A DNA stretch of 21,431 nucleotides, from contig CAYMEW010000048.1 of assembly GCA_964389755.1 (NCBI GenBank), forward strand, positions 1 to 21,431. Reading direction: 5' to 3'. Below, one piece after another: positions 1-9,709 of this stretch. This DNA comes from JBBSUQ01 sp964389755. GTDB taxonomy: Bacteria; Bacteroidota; Bacteroidia; Flavobacteriales_D; Crocinitomicaceae. The notes under the pieces were generated by a model that saw only the letters and a program-made list of their open reading frames with translations, did not search any database and was not told where the DNA came from. A program made the translations under genes and the position numbers. The number at the start of each line of letters is the position of its first letter. Within the stretch, counting starts at the first letter, position 1.

Positions 1-3000
1 TTCCAGCCCGGCGTACTTCTCTTTGAACACGATGTTGTCGGTTACAAAAGTACCGCCGTCGTAGTTCTTGTAGGATACGCGCGTACAGGTCGTGGTAGCC
101 GTCAGGTCAAAAGAAGCGGAAGAACCGTTCGTGAAAGGAACAAAGGCTTCCGAAAGTGTGTTAACGCAGTTTTCTGAATGATTAAAGATCATCACAAGGA
201 AGTTGCCCGCGCCCGAGCCGTCGAGGTAGGCCGAGAAGTTGTACTCACGCCCCGGAACGGTGTTCAGGTACAGATCATACTGCGTGGGACAGGCATCGGT
301 CACTTCCAGTTGCCCGTTTCCGTTGACAACGTTCGTCGGGTTAAAGCAGGTACCGTCGGACTGGTACACGAAATCCGTCATGGCCGTGGCCGTTGCAAAA
401 TCCTCCGCATAGAGGACCTCTGGTGCTGTTTGTGTCCTGAAGGTCATTTCTCGATAGAGTTCTTCGGTCCCAAGGCGGGATGAACCGTAGATGCTTCGTT
501 CCGAAAGATACAATTTATAATCGCTTTCTCCGTCAGTTATCTGCCATTTTCGTTGATAAATGCTCATCGGGTTGCCCTGCGCGTCAAGTACATAGTAATC
601 GGTAGTTGGAAATGCTCCCTCGTAAGGCGTTACGGATTTACTGATCCGGTGCCCCATGGCATCGTATTCGAAACGAATGCTTTTCCCGGTTGCATAGTGC
701 ACTTTGCGCACCTTGTTGGTAACCGTCCATTCGATATCGTCGATTCCTTCCTGTTCGTCCTGCGTGAGCTGCCCGATCGCATCATAAGCGTAATTTCCGC
801 TCATTTGTCCGGGTTCGATGTCGCCGTCCAGTGATGCGGTCGTTCCGGCATTGTCAACCACGTGATCAAGCTGGTTGTTCTGACCGGCATTTACCGGCTG
901 GTAACTGAAGTCGTCCATAAGTACGGAGGCCGAACCGTCAAAGGCGTAACGCTGAAGCGTTTTGAGGTTCCCGTTGGCATCGTAAGAATAGGAGCTGCTA
1001 TAGCCTGAGCCACTACTCCCCGCCGCGGTGCCGTCGGCTGCCATGGCCACGTTGCGGCCGTACATGCTTACAATCCGGTTGAGCTGGTCGTATTCATAGG
1101 CCGTGTGATGCGGATCGAGCGCTTCCTCGTCGAGATCGCTCAGGGCAGTGATCATGCTTCGGATATTCCCGTTGTACAGGCTCGCTCCGAGTTGTCCTGA
1201 AACAGCCGTGGAGGATGAAGCGCCAAGCATGTCGGTATTGGCCGCGTCGTAATCATTGTCGTAATAGCTCAGGCTAAACCCGAAGGCATCCCGTGCCACC
1301 ATGGCATTGTTCCCGGCTATTCCGTCGGCGCCCATGGAGTTTTGCGGATCCACTGCTTCCCCGTTGACGCTCTTCAGCCAGCCCTGAATTGTGTACGCGT
1401 AATCGGTCGCCTGTACTTTCTTGTCGCCGATCTCCACACGAGCCAGCGGACCGTGATCGTAATAGAAGTACTTCGCTTCTTTTTCGTAGATCACACCGTC
1501 CTCGGAAGTTTCGGCCTGAACGAGCCGGTTGTCGGCATCGTACTCGTAGCGGTGAATGAACTGGTCGGGCTGTCCGGGCTGGTAAATGGCACGGTTCACG
1601 TTACCGCTCACCAGGTCGTATTCGTAATCGATCTGTTTGATGTGCTGGTTGAGTTCCTGCAGTCCGCCGTCATTGTTGACCTGGATCAGTGTCTGAACGT
1701 TTCCGTGTACATCGTAATTGTAGAAAGTCCCGTTGTCGTATTCGCTGACAGATGCGGTGTAAACTTCCTGGTACACCACGCCCACGATGCGATTGCGGGT
1801 GTTAAAATTGCCGTACGAAGCGCCGAACACACTTGCCGCCGACACATCGATCATGGAAGGCGAGGTCGCATTTGTATTGACCGGGATCGTAACTCCGGCA
1901 AGTTCGTCATAAACCGAACGGGTTACCTGCCGGCGCGTGGTGGAAATATTGTCCGGGAAGTTCGATGCATTTACGTTTATCAGGACATTCGTGATACTGT
2001 TCACCAACTTTCCTTCGTCGTTGATCGAGAGGCCGGTTTTTGTCAGCTCACCGACTTCCGCCACGCGTCCGAGTGCATCGTAACGTGTATAACTGAAATG
2101 GTTTTCGGCGGCTTGTTTCGCATTCTGGGAAACAATGAGTCGCCCGAGTTTATCGTAGGCAAAACGGCTTTCTCCGCCATCGGGTGTTTGTTGATAGACC
2201 AGCTGGTTGAGCGAATTATAGCGGTAACGCGTGGCCAGGTCGTGGTCCGGGGCGTTCTGTGCAGTTGTGGCGAGTGCGGTTTCCTGCGGATCGTTCATCC
2301 GGATGTCATTGATCTGGGCATCGGTAGCCGGAGCGCCGTAAGAATCCATGCGGTGCACACCTGCCGGTGGAACCGTTTGTACGAGGTTTCCGGCCCGGTC
2401 GTAATAATACAGGGTATAGTGGTACTCTTTATCGGGATGATCTTCGGTGAATGTTTCACGCAGGGAAGCCAGCGCCGCTTCGATGTAAGCCTGTACGAAA
2501 GCATCGCCGGTTTGTTCCAGGTAAATGTCGTACTGGTTCTGTTCATTGACCGTTTGGGTTTGTTCTTCCCACTGGTCACAGGGGAAGGAAAGCGTATCGG
2601 CCGGGATACTGATACCCGGCATAAATGCCGGACACACCGGGTTTGCCGGAAGGTAGACATTGCTCACATATTCGTTCCACTGGATATATCCGTATGTATT
2701 TACGTAGTTGTAATACGGAAGCACAATGGCATCGAGCAAAATATTGGAATAACCCACAGGCGTTGCTCCGAATTCGGCCAGGCTCAGGTAATACGGGCTG
2801 GAAACATCGCTTACGTTCATCGACTCGAGGTAATCCTGGTAAGCGTCGAAGATGTAAGCGTAATACGAACTGCAGAACGTTTCCTGGGAAACCACATACT
2901 CATCGGTAAACATGGCAACTTCGTCCGCATTCGGGTCATCATCCGCAATGTGATCGATAAACTGCTGGTTCATTACGGCCAGGTAAACGTCGTAATAATT

Positions 3001-6000
3001 CGTACAGCTAAGTGGCATTTGCGGTTGAACGTGACAGGTATCGCAATCGCTATCAAAAGAAATGCAGTCTGCAGAACCCGGTAACCCGTTGATTTTACCG
3101 GTCGGGTACAGGTCGGCGGTGCAGGTGAAATTCGTTCCGTCCCACACGAAGTCATGCAGGCCTGTAATTTTAAGGTCCGGATCGTCGGTACCACCAAGGG
3201 TTAATTCACAGCTTCCTTCGGCTTCGCAGTCCGTACCGTACTCGGCCAGGGTACAAACAATACCGGAAGTACCATTTGAAAAGGACTGGATCTGCGGATT
3301 GGTAAGCGAAAGGTACGGAGCAAGATCTAACAAAGCCTGTGGTTGCGATCCGCAGGGTAAATTTTGCTGTGTGGCCAGGTAATTGAAAAAGTCTTCGTAC
3401 GCCGCTTGCGCATTAGATACATTTAAGCACGGGCAGGAAAGATCGAGGGTCAGGTTGTCGTTATTCATCCCGATGAAACCTTCCTTAACAAGCACGCCGT
3501 CCGCGGTCATGAAGGATACGTAAATGGCATCTCCGACAATGTCAAAGCCATTGACCCACAGGATGGAGTTGATTTCCGACTGGCTTAAAATACTGTTGAA
3601 GAAAATATGGAATCCGACACCTCCGGTACCAAAAGCAAATACAGAGTAGACCGAATTCCCCTGGCTCGCAGAACTGTACTCCCATTCCATGGGCGTTTCT
3701 CCGCTCAACAGGTCGTAAATAACCGTATTCTCGTAATTCGGGTGCTGTGAAATGTCAACTCCGGAAGTCGAGAACAGGTTTCCGTTCGTGAACAGGTCTT
3801 GCATAAGTTCGGTCATGTTCTGCTCGAACTCTTCTTCTTTCTGGCAATCGTCAGCATACTGGTTGTTTTCAAGGTATTCTTCCTGGCAGGCGTTCAGGTT
3901 GACGCAACTGGTAAAGGTGATGACATATTCCCCGATATGTTGTGCATCGACACCGGCGCGGATCAGTACGCTCATATTATTTGTTCCGGCATGCGGAAAA
4001 CTGTTTCCGACCGAGTAAATGTACCAGTCCTGATCGTAACCTGACCACGGAAGCGTGTGGTTTAAGGGGTCGAGTTCCGGCAGGGTGATCGAACAGTTCG
4101 TTTGAGTATTTGAAAACGTAAGTACCAGCGAACTTCCGGATACCGAACCCGAAATGTTTAAGGTAGAACCTGCTGCCAGCGGGGTTTGTGTAATTCCTTC
4201 AAAAAGATCGGGGACCATTTCCGGCACGTCCGCCATATCCTGGTTATTATTGAGTTCACCACGCACGCCGAGTCCGTTCAAAAGGCGTTCCATGTCCACG
4301 GTGAGCGGGCACAATCCCGTTTGTTGCCATTGCTGGTAATCGGCCTCCGCACTAAGTTCGGCTACGGTAACAGTGGCCGGAAGGCCTGCGTTGTACAGGT
4401 TATCCACCCGTACGATACGCGCTGTTTTAGAAGCATACGCAGATCCGCAGAATGTCAGCGGCCAGGTATTCACCGGGCTTCCAAGTCCCCAGCGCGACGT
4501 GTATTCCGGTAAAATGTCGCTTGTGAAGTAATTCGAACCCGCAAATACCATCACATATCCCAGGTCGATACCGTTCGGACCCATGCAACCGTTAAATAGT
4601 TTCGGGCTTAAGCCGAATCCGTGCATATCGATCAACAGCTGATTGATCTGGCCTTTATAGGAAATGTAGTAGCTTTTGTACGTTTGCCAGATCGCGTCCA
4701 TTTGTCCCGGGAATGCGCTTTCAACAGCAGACCAGGTCGAAGGGATCGTTCCCAGGGTTGTGCTGTTTCCGTAAACAACGGTAATAACGGCATACTGAAG
4801 CATGCTGTAACCCGTCGATTTATAACTGTCGATGGCTTCCATCATCAGGGCGTTTTTCAGCGACATGCTGCTTCCGCCGTAATTCACATTCGACAGTCCG
4901 AGTGTAGTATGTACCGGATACACGGTCTGGAAATACGGGTCTACATCGTAGATGGCATAATTCGATTGTATAAAGTCGATCTGGTACGGGTTTACCGCAT
5001 CTTCCGCCCAGTTGTAAGTATCGATCTGATCGCGTACAATGGCGTCAAACGTTTCGCTGGAGATTTCATCGGCACCACTTTGATACGTTTGGTTGCAGAT
5101 CTCCACGTAATATTCGTATAACTCGTATTCCGGGTGGTACGGAAGCAGTGATTCGGTCCAGCTGAACTGAAAGAGATTCATAAAGTCAGACACGTTCAGC
5201 AGATCCTTCGGATCGACCTGGTAAGGTCCGGCCAGGTAGTTGTTGGACGCTGCCGGGTCCAGCCCGGATTTCAGTGCAGGACTGTAAGCCGTTCCATCGT
5301 AATTGACACTTACAAATGCCGGATTTCCGTATTCATCGTAATAATCAATCGCGGCATCGTCCCAGTGCGCACCGAGGGTATTCGTAGCAGAGAAGATGCT
5401 CAGCCCGTCCGATGCATTGAGGCCGTATTGTCCGAGCGGACGCATATCCGACTGCATCATTCCCTTGTAAACATCACAACTGGTAAGGGTTTTACAGGGC
5501 TCCATGCATTCGTCGAGCAGTGCATGGTACTCGTTTGTATAGTAGGTAATTTGCTCGGGCGACAATTCCGCGCCTTCTGCTAGCGCCATTTCGGACAGGT
5601 ATTCACTTTCCGTTCCAAGTGCGTCCGCACATTCCTGACACGTCGTGTTACAGCCGCCCTCTACGGTCCCGCTGTTCATATCTCCCGGCTTTAAAAGGCA
5701 GTTGTTCGTTAAAGTGTCCAGGTATAGTGCTTTGTAAGCTTCCAGGGAGGCTTCGTTTACCTTAATTTCCTTATACAGGGTATAAGAACCTTTTTGCAGG
5801 GTAATGTTGGCGTCTTCCTGCTCGAACTCGTTGGTTACCTGGTCGAACATCGTAGCATCCAACGCTTCATAGGTGTGCGAAAAAACCGCTTCTCCGCAAT
5901 CGTCCCGCAAACTCAGCGTCAGATCATACACGAAGGGGAATGTCACCCCCGGGTCATCACACACTTCCTGATATGCTTCAAAATAAGCGGTGTATTTGAA

Positions 6001-6372
6001 ATTATAGATGGTCGCATTTTCGGGCACCCCAAGTTCCGTATGAAAACGGAGTCCGTCTTCCACAGCGCCGAAACGACCGGTACTGAAACGATCGTTATCG
6101 TCATTCTCACTATCGTATCCGCCCGTGGCTTCATTGTTTAAAAGGTTTCGGAATACCTGCCCGTGATTGCCGTTTTGTTCTTCACTCAGTGAACTGAAAT
6201 CAGTGACATTACTTCCCGCCATCGCGGTAGCAATTACGCGTCCCTGTGCATCGAGGTAGGAAACGCTAACCTGCCCGTTGGCATCGACCACCATGTTCTT
6301 TTTATAGCGGGATTTAAACCCGACCTTGTATCCGAACAGGCGATTGAGTTCTTCCTGGGAGGGTTGCAGGTA
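1..6372 (-). CDS. Giant YD-repeat/Rhs-like protein B, main part (partial, runs off left edge)
   Basis: An open frame of 2,124 codons with no stop continues in the same frame from the 501-aa gene at 6373..7878, separated from it only by a TAG; residue numbers here count the joined chain. It opens with YLQPSQEELNRLFGYKVGF and KNMVVDANGQVSVSYLDAQG, the usual run-in of Bacteroidota Rhs-type proteins. About residues 600-1800 form a large region with cysteine clusters (CNTTCQEC near 743-750, then DECMEPC). YD repeats start near 1826 (YYYDRAGNLV) and include YRYNSLNQLV, FAYDKLGRLI, YEYDADNRLV, YSYDANGNLK and FEYDAMGHRI. The Rhs core start IYGSSRLG is near 2464. A jelly-roll-like segment (about 2485-2626) follows, then the window ends, so the C-terminus and any effector tip are unseen. 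Expected location is the cell surface or outside the cell. If the TAG is real, translation would need a new start, the first ATG being 27 codons downstream. Family assignment is confident; function is unknown. Confidence 0.88.
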
Positions 6373-7878
6373 CTAATAAAAAATTTCGTGTCCGCTACCG
6401 ATCTTATGTTCGGGTCCCACTCCACTCTGGTTGCGAATGCGTCCCGTGTTATCGGGAGTATACTCCACTTGCGTAAATGCGTAACCCTCGGATTCCGGAA
6501 CATATTGCTGCCAGTCGGTTTCATTAGTGTGTGCGGCTGCCGAATAATATTTCCCGGCGCCGGCGCCGCTACCCAGCGGATCGGCCGCCGTTATATCACA
6601 GGCGGCATCATCTACGGTCCAGTCAAAATCCTTATGGCTGTAAGGAGTTCCCGCCGCATTTTGATTCAGGTTCGGATAATAATTTAAGGTGGCTGTATTT
6701 TGCGGAACAGGAAGAATCTGAATGACACCCCGGCCTTCGTTGTCGTAGACCGTTTCTCCGGCCACCGCATGGCCATCACTATTGATCCGCGTTACCGTCT
6801 GCCTGTTACGTAAAGACCCGTCAAAATACTGAGACACTTCTTTTTTCTTGCCATCTTCGGCATAGGTGGCCTGGTATTGCCAGTTCATATAGTCCATTTC
6901 GTGGCCGTACACGATCTCCACAACATGCGGCCAGTTGGCCACGTTTTGTTTGGAAACCCCGTTTTCACTACTCCAGGTACCGTATTTGTCTTTCCCGGTA
7001 GCGTCCAGCCAGCGACCGACACCCCGTACGCGAAAAACTAAAAACCCCTTATCGAAAACGTTGGTGATGCGATAGCTTTGTGCACCCGTCCGAATCCGGG
7101 TGCTGTTGTGCTTAAAATCATTTTCACTAAGTTCAATACCCGAAGCGGATAATGTGGTGTTAGCCACGTCTGAATAATTGTCGACCCAGGTCCACTCCAC
7201 ATCGTAATACTCCGCCCCTTCGATGTAATCCCAGTTCAACTCGATATCCTGTGTGAAAAGTGTTGTTTGATAAGGCGCTGTTGCTGCGGTTACGATCGGC
7301 TGGCCTCCAGCGGCCACGCTGTAAAACACATAATTCACAAAGCAGGCCGGTGCAGACTGGTAGTCCAGTTCATAATACCGTTCGGCGTTAATTCCCGCCT
7401 CGAGGTACAAAAAGTTGGGAATCTCCAACGAACCGATCGTAATTCCTTCCTTTTCGATACTCTGAACTTCCACTTTAAATTTGTAAACGCCCTGCATCCG
7501 GTAGTCTTCCGCATCCACGGTAACCCCTGAATTTCCGGTAATACTGTAAGCTACCTCCAGCGTTTCGGTAAAGTACGGAAGCGCGGTGTTGAAATTATCA
7601 TAAGGCGTGATCTTCAGGTGAACTTTCAGCGAAGAAATATTGCCCGTGTTGGACATCTGTGCGTTTTCACCCAGTCCGAGCCGGATATAGGCGTGTGCGT
7701 CGGCATCTACGAACGTCCCGGAATTGAGATCGTTGTAGTTCCCGTCTTCGATAAGCATACTTGCACCGAACAGCGCCGAACCTTCCTGGCGTAAATTCCA
7801 CAAAACATCTGCCGCATGGCTCCCGAAGGCCAGTAATCCGAATAAAAGTGTAGCAATCAGTTGTTTCATTATCTTCAA
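6373..7878 (-). CDS. N-terminal part of giant Rhs-like protein B, ended by an in-frame TAG
   Basis: The 501-residue product starts with a signal peptide (about residues 1-22, cleavage near SHA-AD). A beta-rich region follows to about 190, then a fibronectin-III-like segment (about 195-310, LNWDYIEGAEYYDVEW). A stretch at about 314-400 resembles the DUF6443-type region that precedes YD repeats in Bacteroidota (EVSQYFDGSLRNRQTV, YDNEGRGVIQILPVP). The C-terminus SGVGPEHKIGSGHEIFY is the middle of a motif that normally runs on into ...YxxPSQEEL; the codons after TAG (6373-6375) supply exactly that, in frame. The natural product was therefore very probably one chain with 1..6372. The start codon overlaps the stop of the 233-aa gene (ATGA, 7875-7878), which fixes the start and suggests translational coupling. 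The reading could be a nonsense mutation, a base error, or, less likely, readthrough. Confidence 0.85.
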   Translation of the reverse strand: MKIMKQLIATLLFGLLAFGSHAADVLWNLRQEGSALFGASMLIEDGNYNDLNSGTFVDADAHAYIRLGLGENAQMSNTGNISSLKVHLKITPYDNFNTALPYFTETLEVAYSITGNSGVTVDAEDYRMQGVYKFKVEVQSIEKEGITIGSLEIPNFLYLEAGINAERYYELDYQSAPACFVNYVFYSVAAGGQPIVTAATAPYQTTLFTQDIELNWDYIEGAEYYDVEWTWVDNYSDVANTTLSASGIELSENDFKHNSTRIRTGAQSYRITNVFDKGFLVFRVRGVGRWLDATGKDKYGTWSSENGVSKQNVANWPHVVEIVYGHEMDYMNWQYQATYAEDGKKKEVSQYFDGSLRNRQTVTRINSDGHAVAGETVYDNEGRGVIQILPVPQNTATLNYYPNLNQNAAGTPYSHKDFDWTVDDAACDITAADPLGSGAGAGKYYSAAAHTNETDWQQYVPESEGYAFTQVEYTPDNTGRIRNQSGVGPEHKIGSGHEIFY

Positions 7879-8576
7879 TTTAAGCGGTTGTCAATTAGTT
7901 CAAATTCGGAATATTTTCCCACGGGTTTTAAAAAGTGACCCGTTTCGGCCAGGTAACTGGAAATGCGAAACAGTTTGTCCTTTTTCTCAACATCCGTACG
8001 CAGGTTTTCAAAAAGTATGCGCAAATGCGGCTGATGGAGATCTTTTACCGTGCGTTCGGTAGAAAAATCCTGCCTTGCGCTGTAATAAAAATCAAGTTGT
8101 ACAAGGTGATAATCGGTCTTGTCCATCTTAATGCGCATCACTGAAAAATCGGATTGTGAGGTTATTTTAAACAGCAGGATCACCGTATAGGTATTCTCGG
8201 ATTCTTCTACTTTTACCTCCCGACACTCATTCATGGCCTTTTCGAAGTCAGCCCCGTTACTCCAAAACGGCAGGGCGTGATCATACTCCAGGGTCTGGTC
8301 TTCCGAGTTAATGCGTAAAAAGAACTCTTTTCCGTAGACAAATTCCGTCTGTTTGATCCGTTGATAGAAGTTTGAACCGTCCTTGAAATTGTACCCCTCA
8401 TATTGCGTTTCAACATTTGTACTGCGATGCCCCTTAAATAACTGGTAGCGCGTCGTGTATTCAATGCGTTCGTTGGAACGGTAAAAAGACTGCATTTTTT
8501 GGATCAGTTCCTTCCCGTCCAGGCAAAAAGCCTGAAGACCAAAAAGCAAACACACAATTATTAAAACAGATCTCAT
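7875..8576 (-). CDS. Exported 233-aa protein, possibly LolA/LolB-like fold
   Basis: The product has a signal peptide (about residues 1-19), then one domain of about 210 residues. Its pattern is an early amphipathic helix (GKELIQKMQSFYRSNERIEY) followed by alternating beta strands (YQLFKGHR, FYQRIKQTEFVYGKEFFLRI, YTVILLFKIT, YHLVQLDFYY). That layout recalls periplasmic LolA/LolB-type or outer-membrane lipoprotein-sorting-like proteins, but I see no diagnostic motif and treat this as a weak resemblance. There is no lipobox and no membrane anchor. It lies between the two Rhs-like parts of the operon: 6 nt after the 367-aa gene, and overlapping giant B by 4 nt (ATGA). A role in export or assembly of giant B is suggested by position only. 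Confidence 0.8.
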   Translation of the reverse strand: MRSVLIIVCLLFGLQAFCLDGKELIQKMQSFYRSNERIEYTTRYQLFKGHRSTNVETQYEGYNFKDGSNFYQRIKQTEFVYGKEFFLRINSEDQTLEYDHALPFWSNGADFEKAMNECREVKVEESENTYTVILLFKITSQSDFSVMRIKMDKTDYHLVQLDFYYSARQDFSTERTVKDLHQPHLRILFENLRTDVEKKDKLFRISSYLAETGHFLKPVGKYSEFELIDNRLN

Positions 8577-8582
8577 AGCTAA

Positions 8583-9686
8583 TTACAGTTTTTTATTCGA
8601 TGAACGTGATTCCTGGATCGTCATAACACCGCGTGCGGTTTCTTTTTTGATCCGGATCAACTGGCCCTGGTTATCGTATTCATAAAAAGTCGCGTAGTTA
8701 TTATCGTCCAGTTCGGCGGTAAGCCACAAGGTCTCCGGGTCATATACGTAGGATTTCATGCTGGCATTAAAGGGATGGACCCGAATGTCATCGAAGTAAG
8801 CATCTACCGAGGCATTTGTATTGATAAGGTGTATTTTGATTTCCGTGGTTCCCGCAGGGATTATAAAATCTCCCACCAGGCGTTGCCAGTCATCTATCAG
8901 TTCGCCGGACGGGATAATCACCGCATCCGGGGCGCCGGAATTGACGAACTCAACACGGATCTGCGTATTGTTGTAATTTTTGACGGGTATCCCGCTTTCT
9001 TCCAGCACCCAGGCACTTAACCAGTAGCGCTCCCCGACAAGCGGTGCAAAGTTCGAGCAGCACGGCAACGGTGGTAATTCAGTCACTTCTATGGTGAGCG
9101 AGGTTGAAAATGCACAACGCTGTCCGTCAACAGTAATGGTGTGATTAAGAGTAACGGTGTAGGTTCCGGTAGCCGCGTAACTATGAGTAGCTATCAAAGC
9201 CCCGTTTGTTAAGTTCGTTGGAATCACCTCAAAGGTATTGTCGCCAAAGTCAATTGTGCCATTATGATACAGGTTAGGATCGAAATCAGCACCCTCAAAA
9301 ATAAACGAATATATACCGCCCGATTCCGTATAACTGAATGCAGCGGCTGCATCCTGTGCGCTCATAAAATAAGCGGTAACCGAATAGGTGCTCGTAGAGG
9401 AATTCGTATAGGTCATGGTAACGCTAACCGTATACGTACCGCTACTGGCGAAAACGTGTGGGGCAGAATAATCACTGTATGTTACAACGGGCGTTCCATC
9501 TCCGAAATTCCAGGTTGCATGGTCAAAAACCAGGCTTGGATTGCGCAGGGAGCGGCATTCAAAGTTGTAAGAAAAATCGCAATTTTCAGTTAAATTTGCC
9601 GAATAACTAAGCGTGCTCTGAGCTGAAACTGTTCCGACAAAGAACACCGCAAGAAGTAGGAGAATGAATTTAGTTCTTTTTTTCAT
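8583..9686 (-). CDS. Secreted PKD / jelly-roll / YD-repeat protein (367 aa)
   Basis: A signal peptide ends near VSA-QS (residues 21-23). Two PKD-like domains follow: about 45-107 (WNFGDGTPVV ... SGTYTVSVT) and about 128-202 (IDFGDNTFEV ... TGTYTVTLN). A Cys-Cys pair (209-210) precedes a carbohydrate-binding-like jelly roll at about 212-306 (RYWLSAWVLEE, GELIDDWQRLVGDFIIP, VDAYFDDIRVHPF). The end is two YD repeats, YVYDPETLWLTAEL and FYEYDNQGQLIRIKKE, then GVMTIQESRSS. In similar Bacteroidota proteins, as I remember them, this jelly roll and YD tail form the C-terminus of the protein that here is the separate 1882-aa gene. This gene thus looks like a detached C-terminal half with new PKD domains and its own signal peptide. 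It starts 23 nt after the 1882-aa gene and in another frame, so the split is not a stop-codon artefact. Confidence 0.88.
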   Translation of the reverse strand: MKKRTKFILLLLAVFFVGTVSAQSTLSYSANLTENCDFSYNFECRSLRNPSLVFDHATWNFGDGTPVVTYSDYSAPHVFASSGTYTVSVTMTYTNSSTSTYSVTAYFMSAQDAAAAFSYTESGGIYSFIFEGADFDPNLYHNGTIDFGDNTFEVIPTNLTNGALIATHSYAATGTYTVTLNHTITVDGQRCAFSTSLTIEVTELPPLPCCSNFAPLVGERYWLSAWVLEESGIPVKNYNNTQIRVEFVNSGAPDAVIIPSGELIDDWQRLVGDFIIPAGTTEIKIHLINTNASVDAYFDDIRVHPFNASMKSYVYDPETLWLTAELDDNNYATFYEYDNQGQLIRIKKETARGVMTIQESRSSNKKL

Positions 9687-9709
9687 GTCGCTGATTTTTT
9701 GAATATCTA

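Noticed and set aside
1342..3084. A 580-codon open frame on the plus strand
   Set aside because: It lies exactly in codon register opposite giant B. It exists because that gene avoids TTA, CTA and TCA codons here. Its translation has no domain or signal, while the minus strand reads clear YD repeats.
6373..6375. TAG reassigned as a sense codon (alternative genetic code)
   Set aside because: TAG also ends the 1882-aa gene at 9710, where readthrough would add only 8 codons before a TGA. The other genes end in TAA or TGA. Nothing supports reassignment.
6234..6524. A frameshift rather than a point change near 6373
   Set aside because: The alternate-frame translation across the site does not resemble a protein. 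The good sequence before and after is in the same frame.
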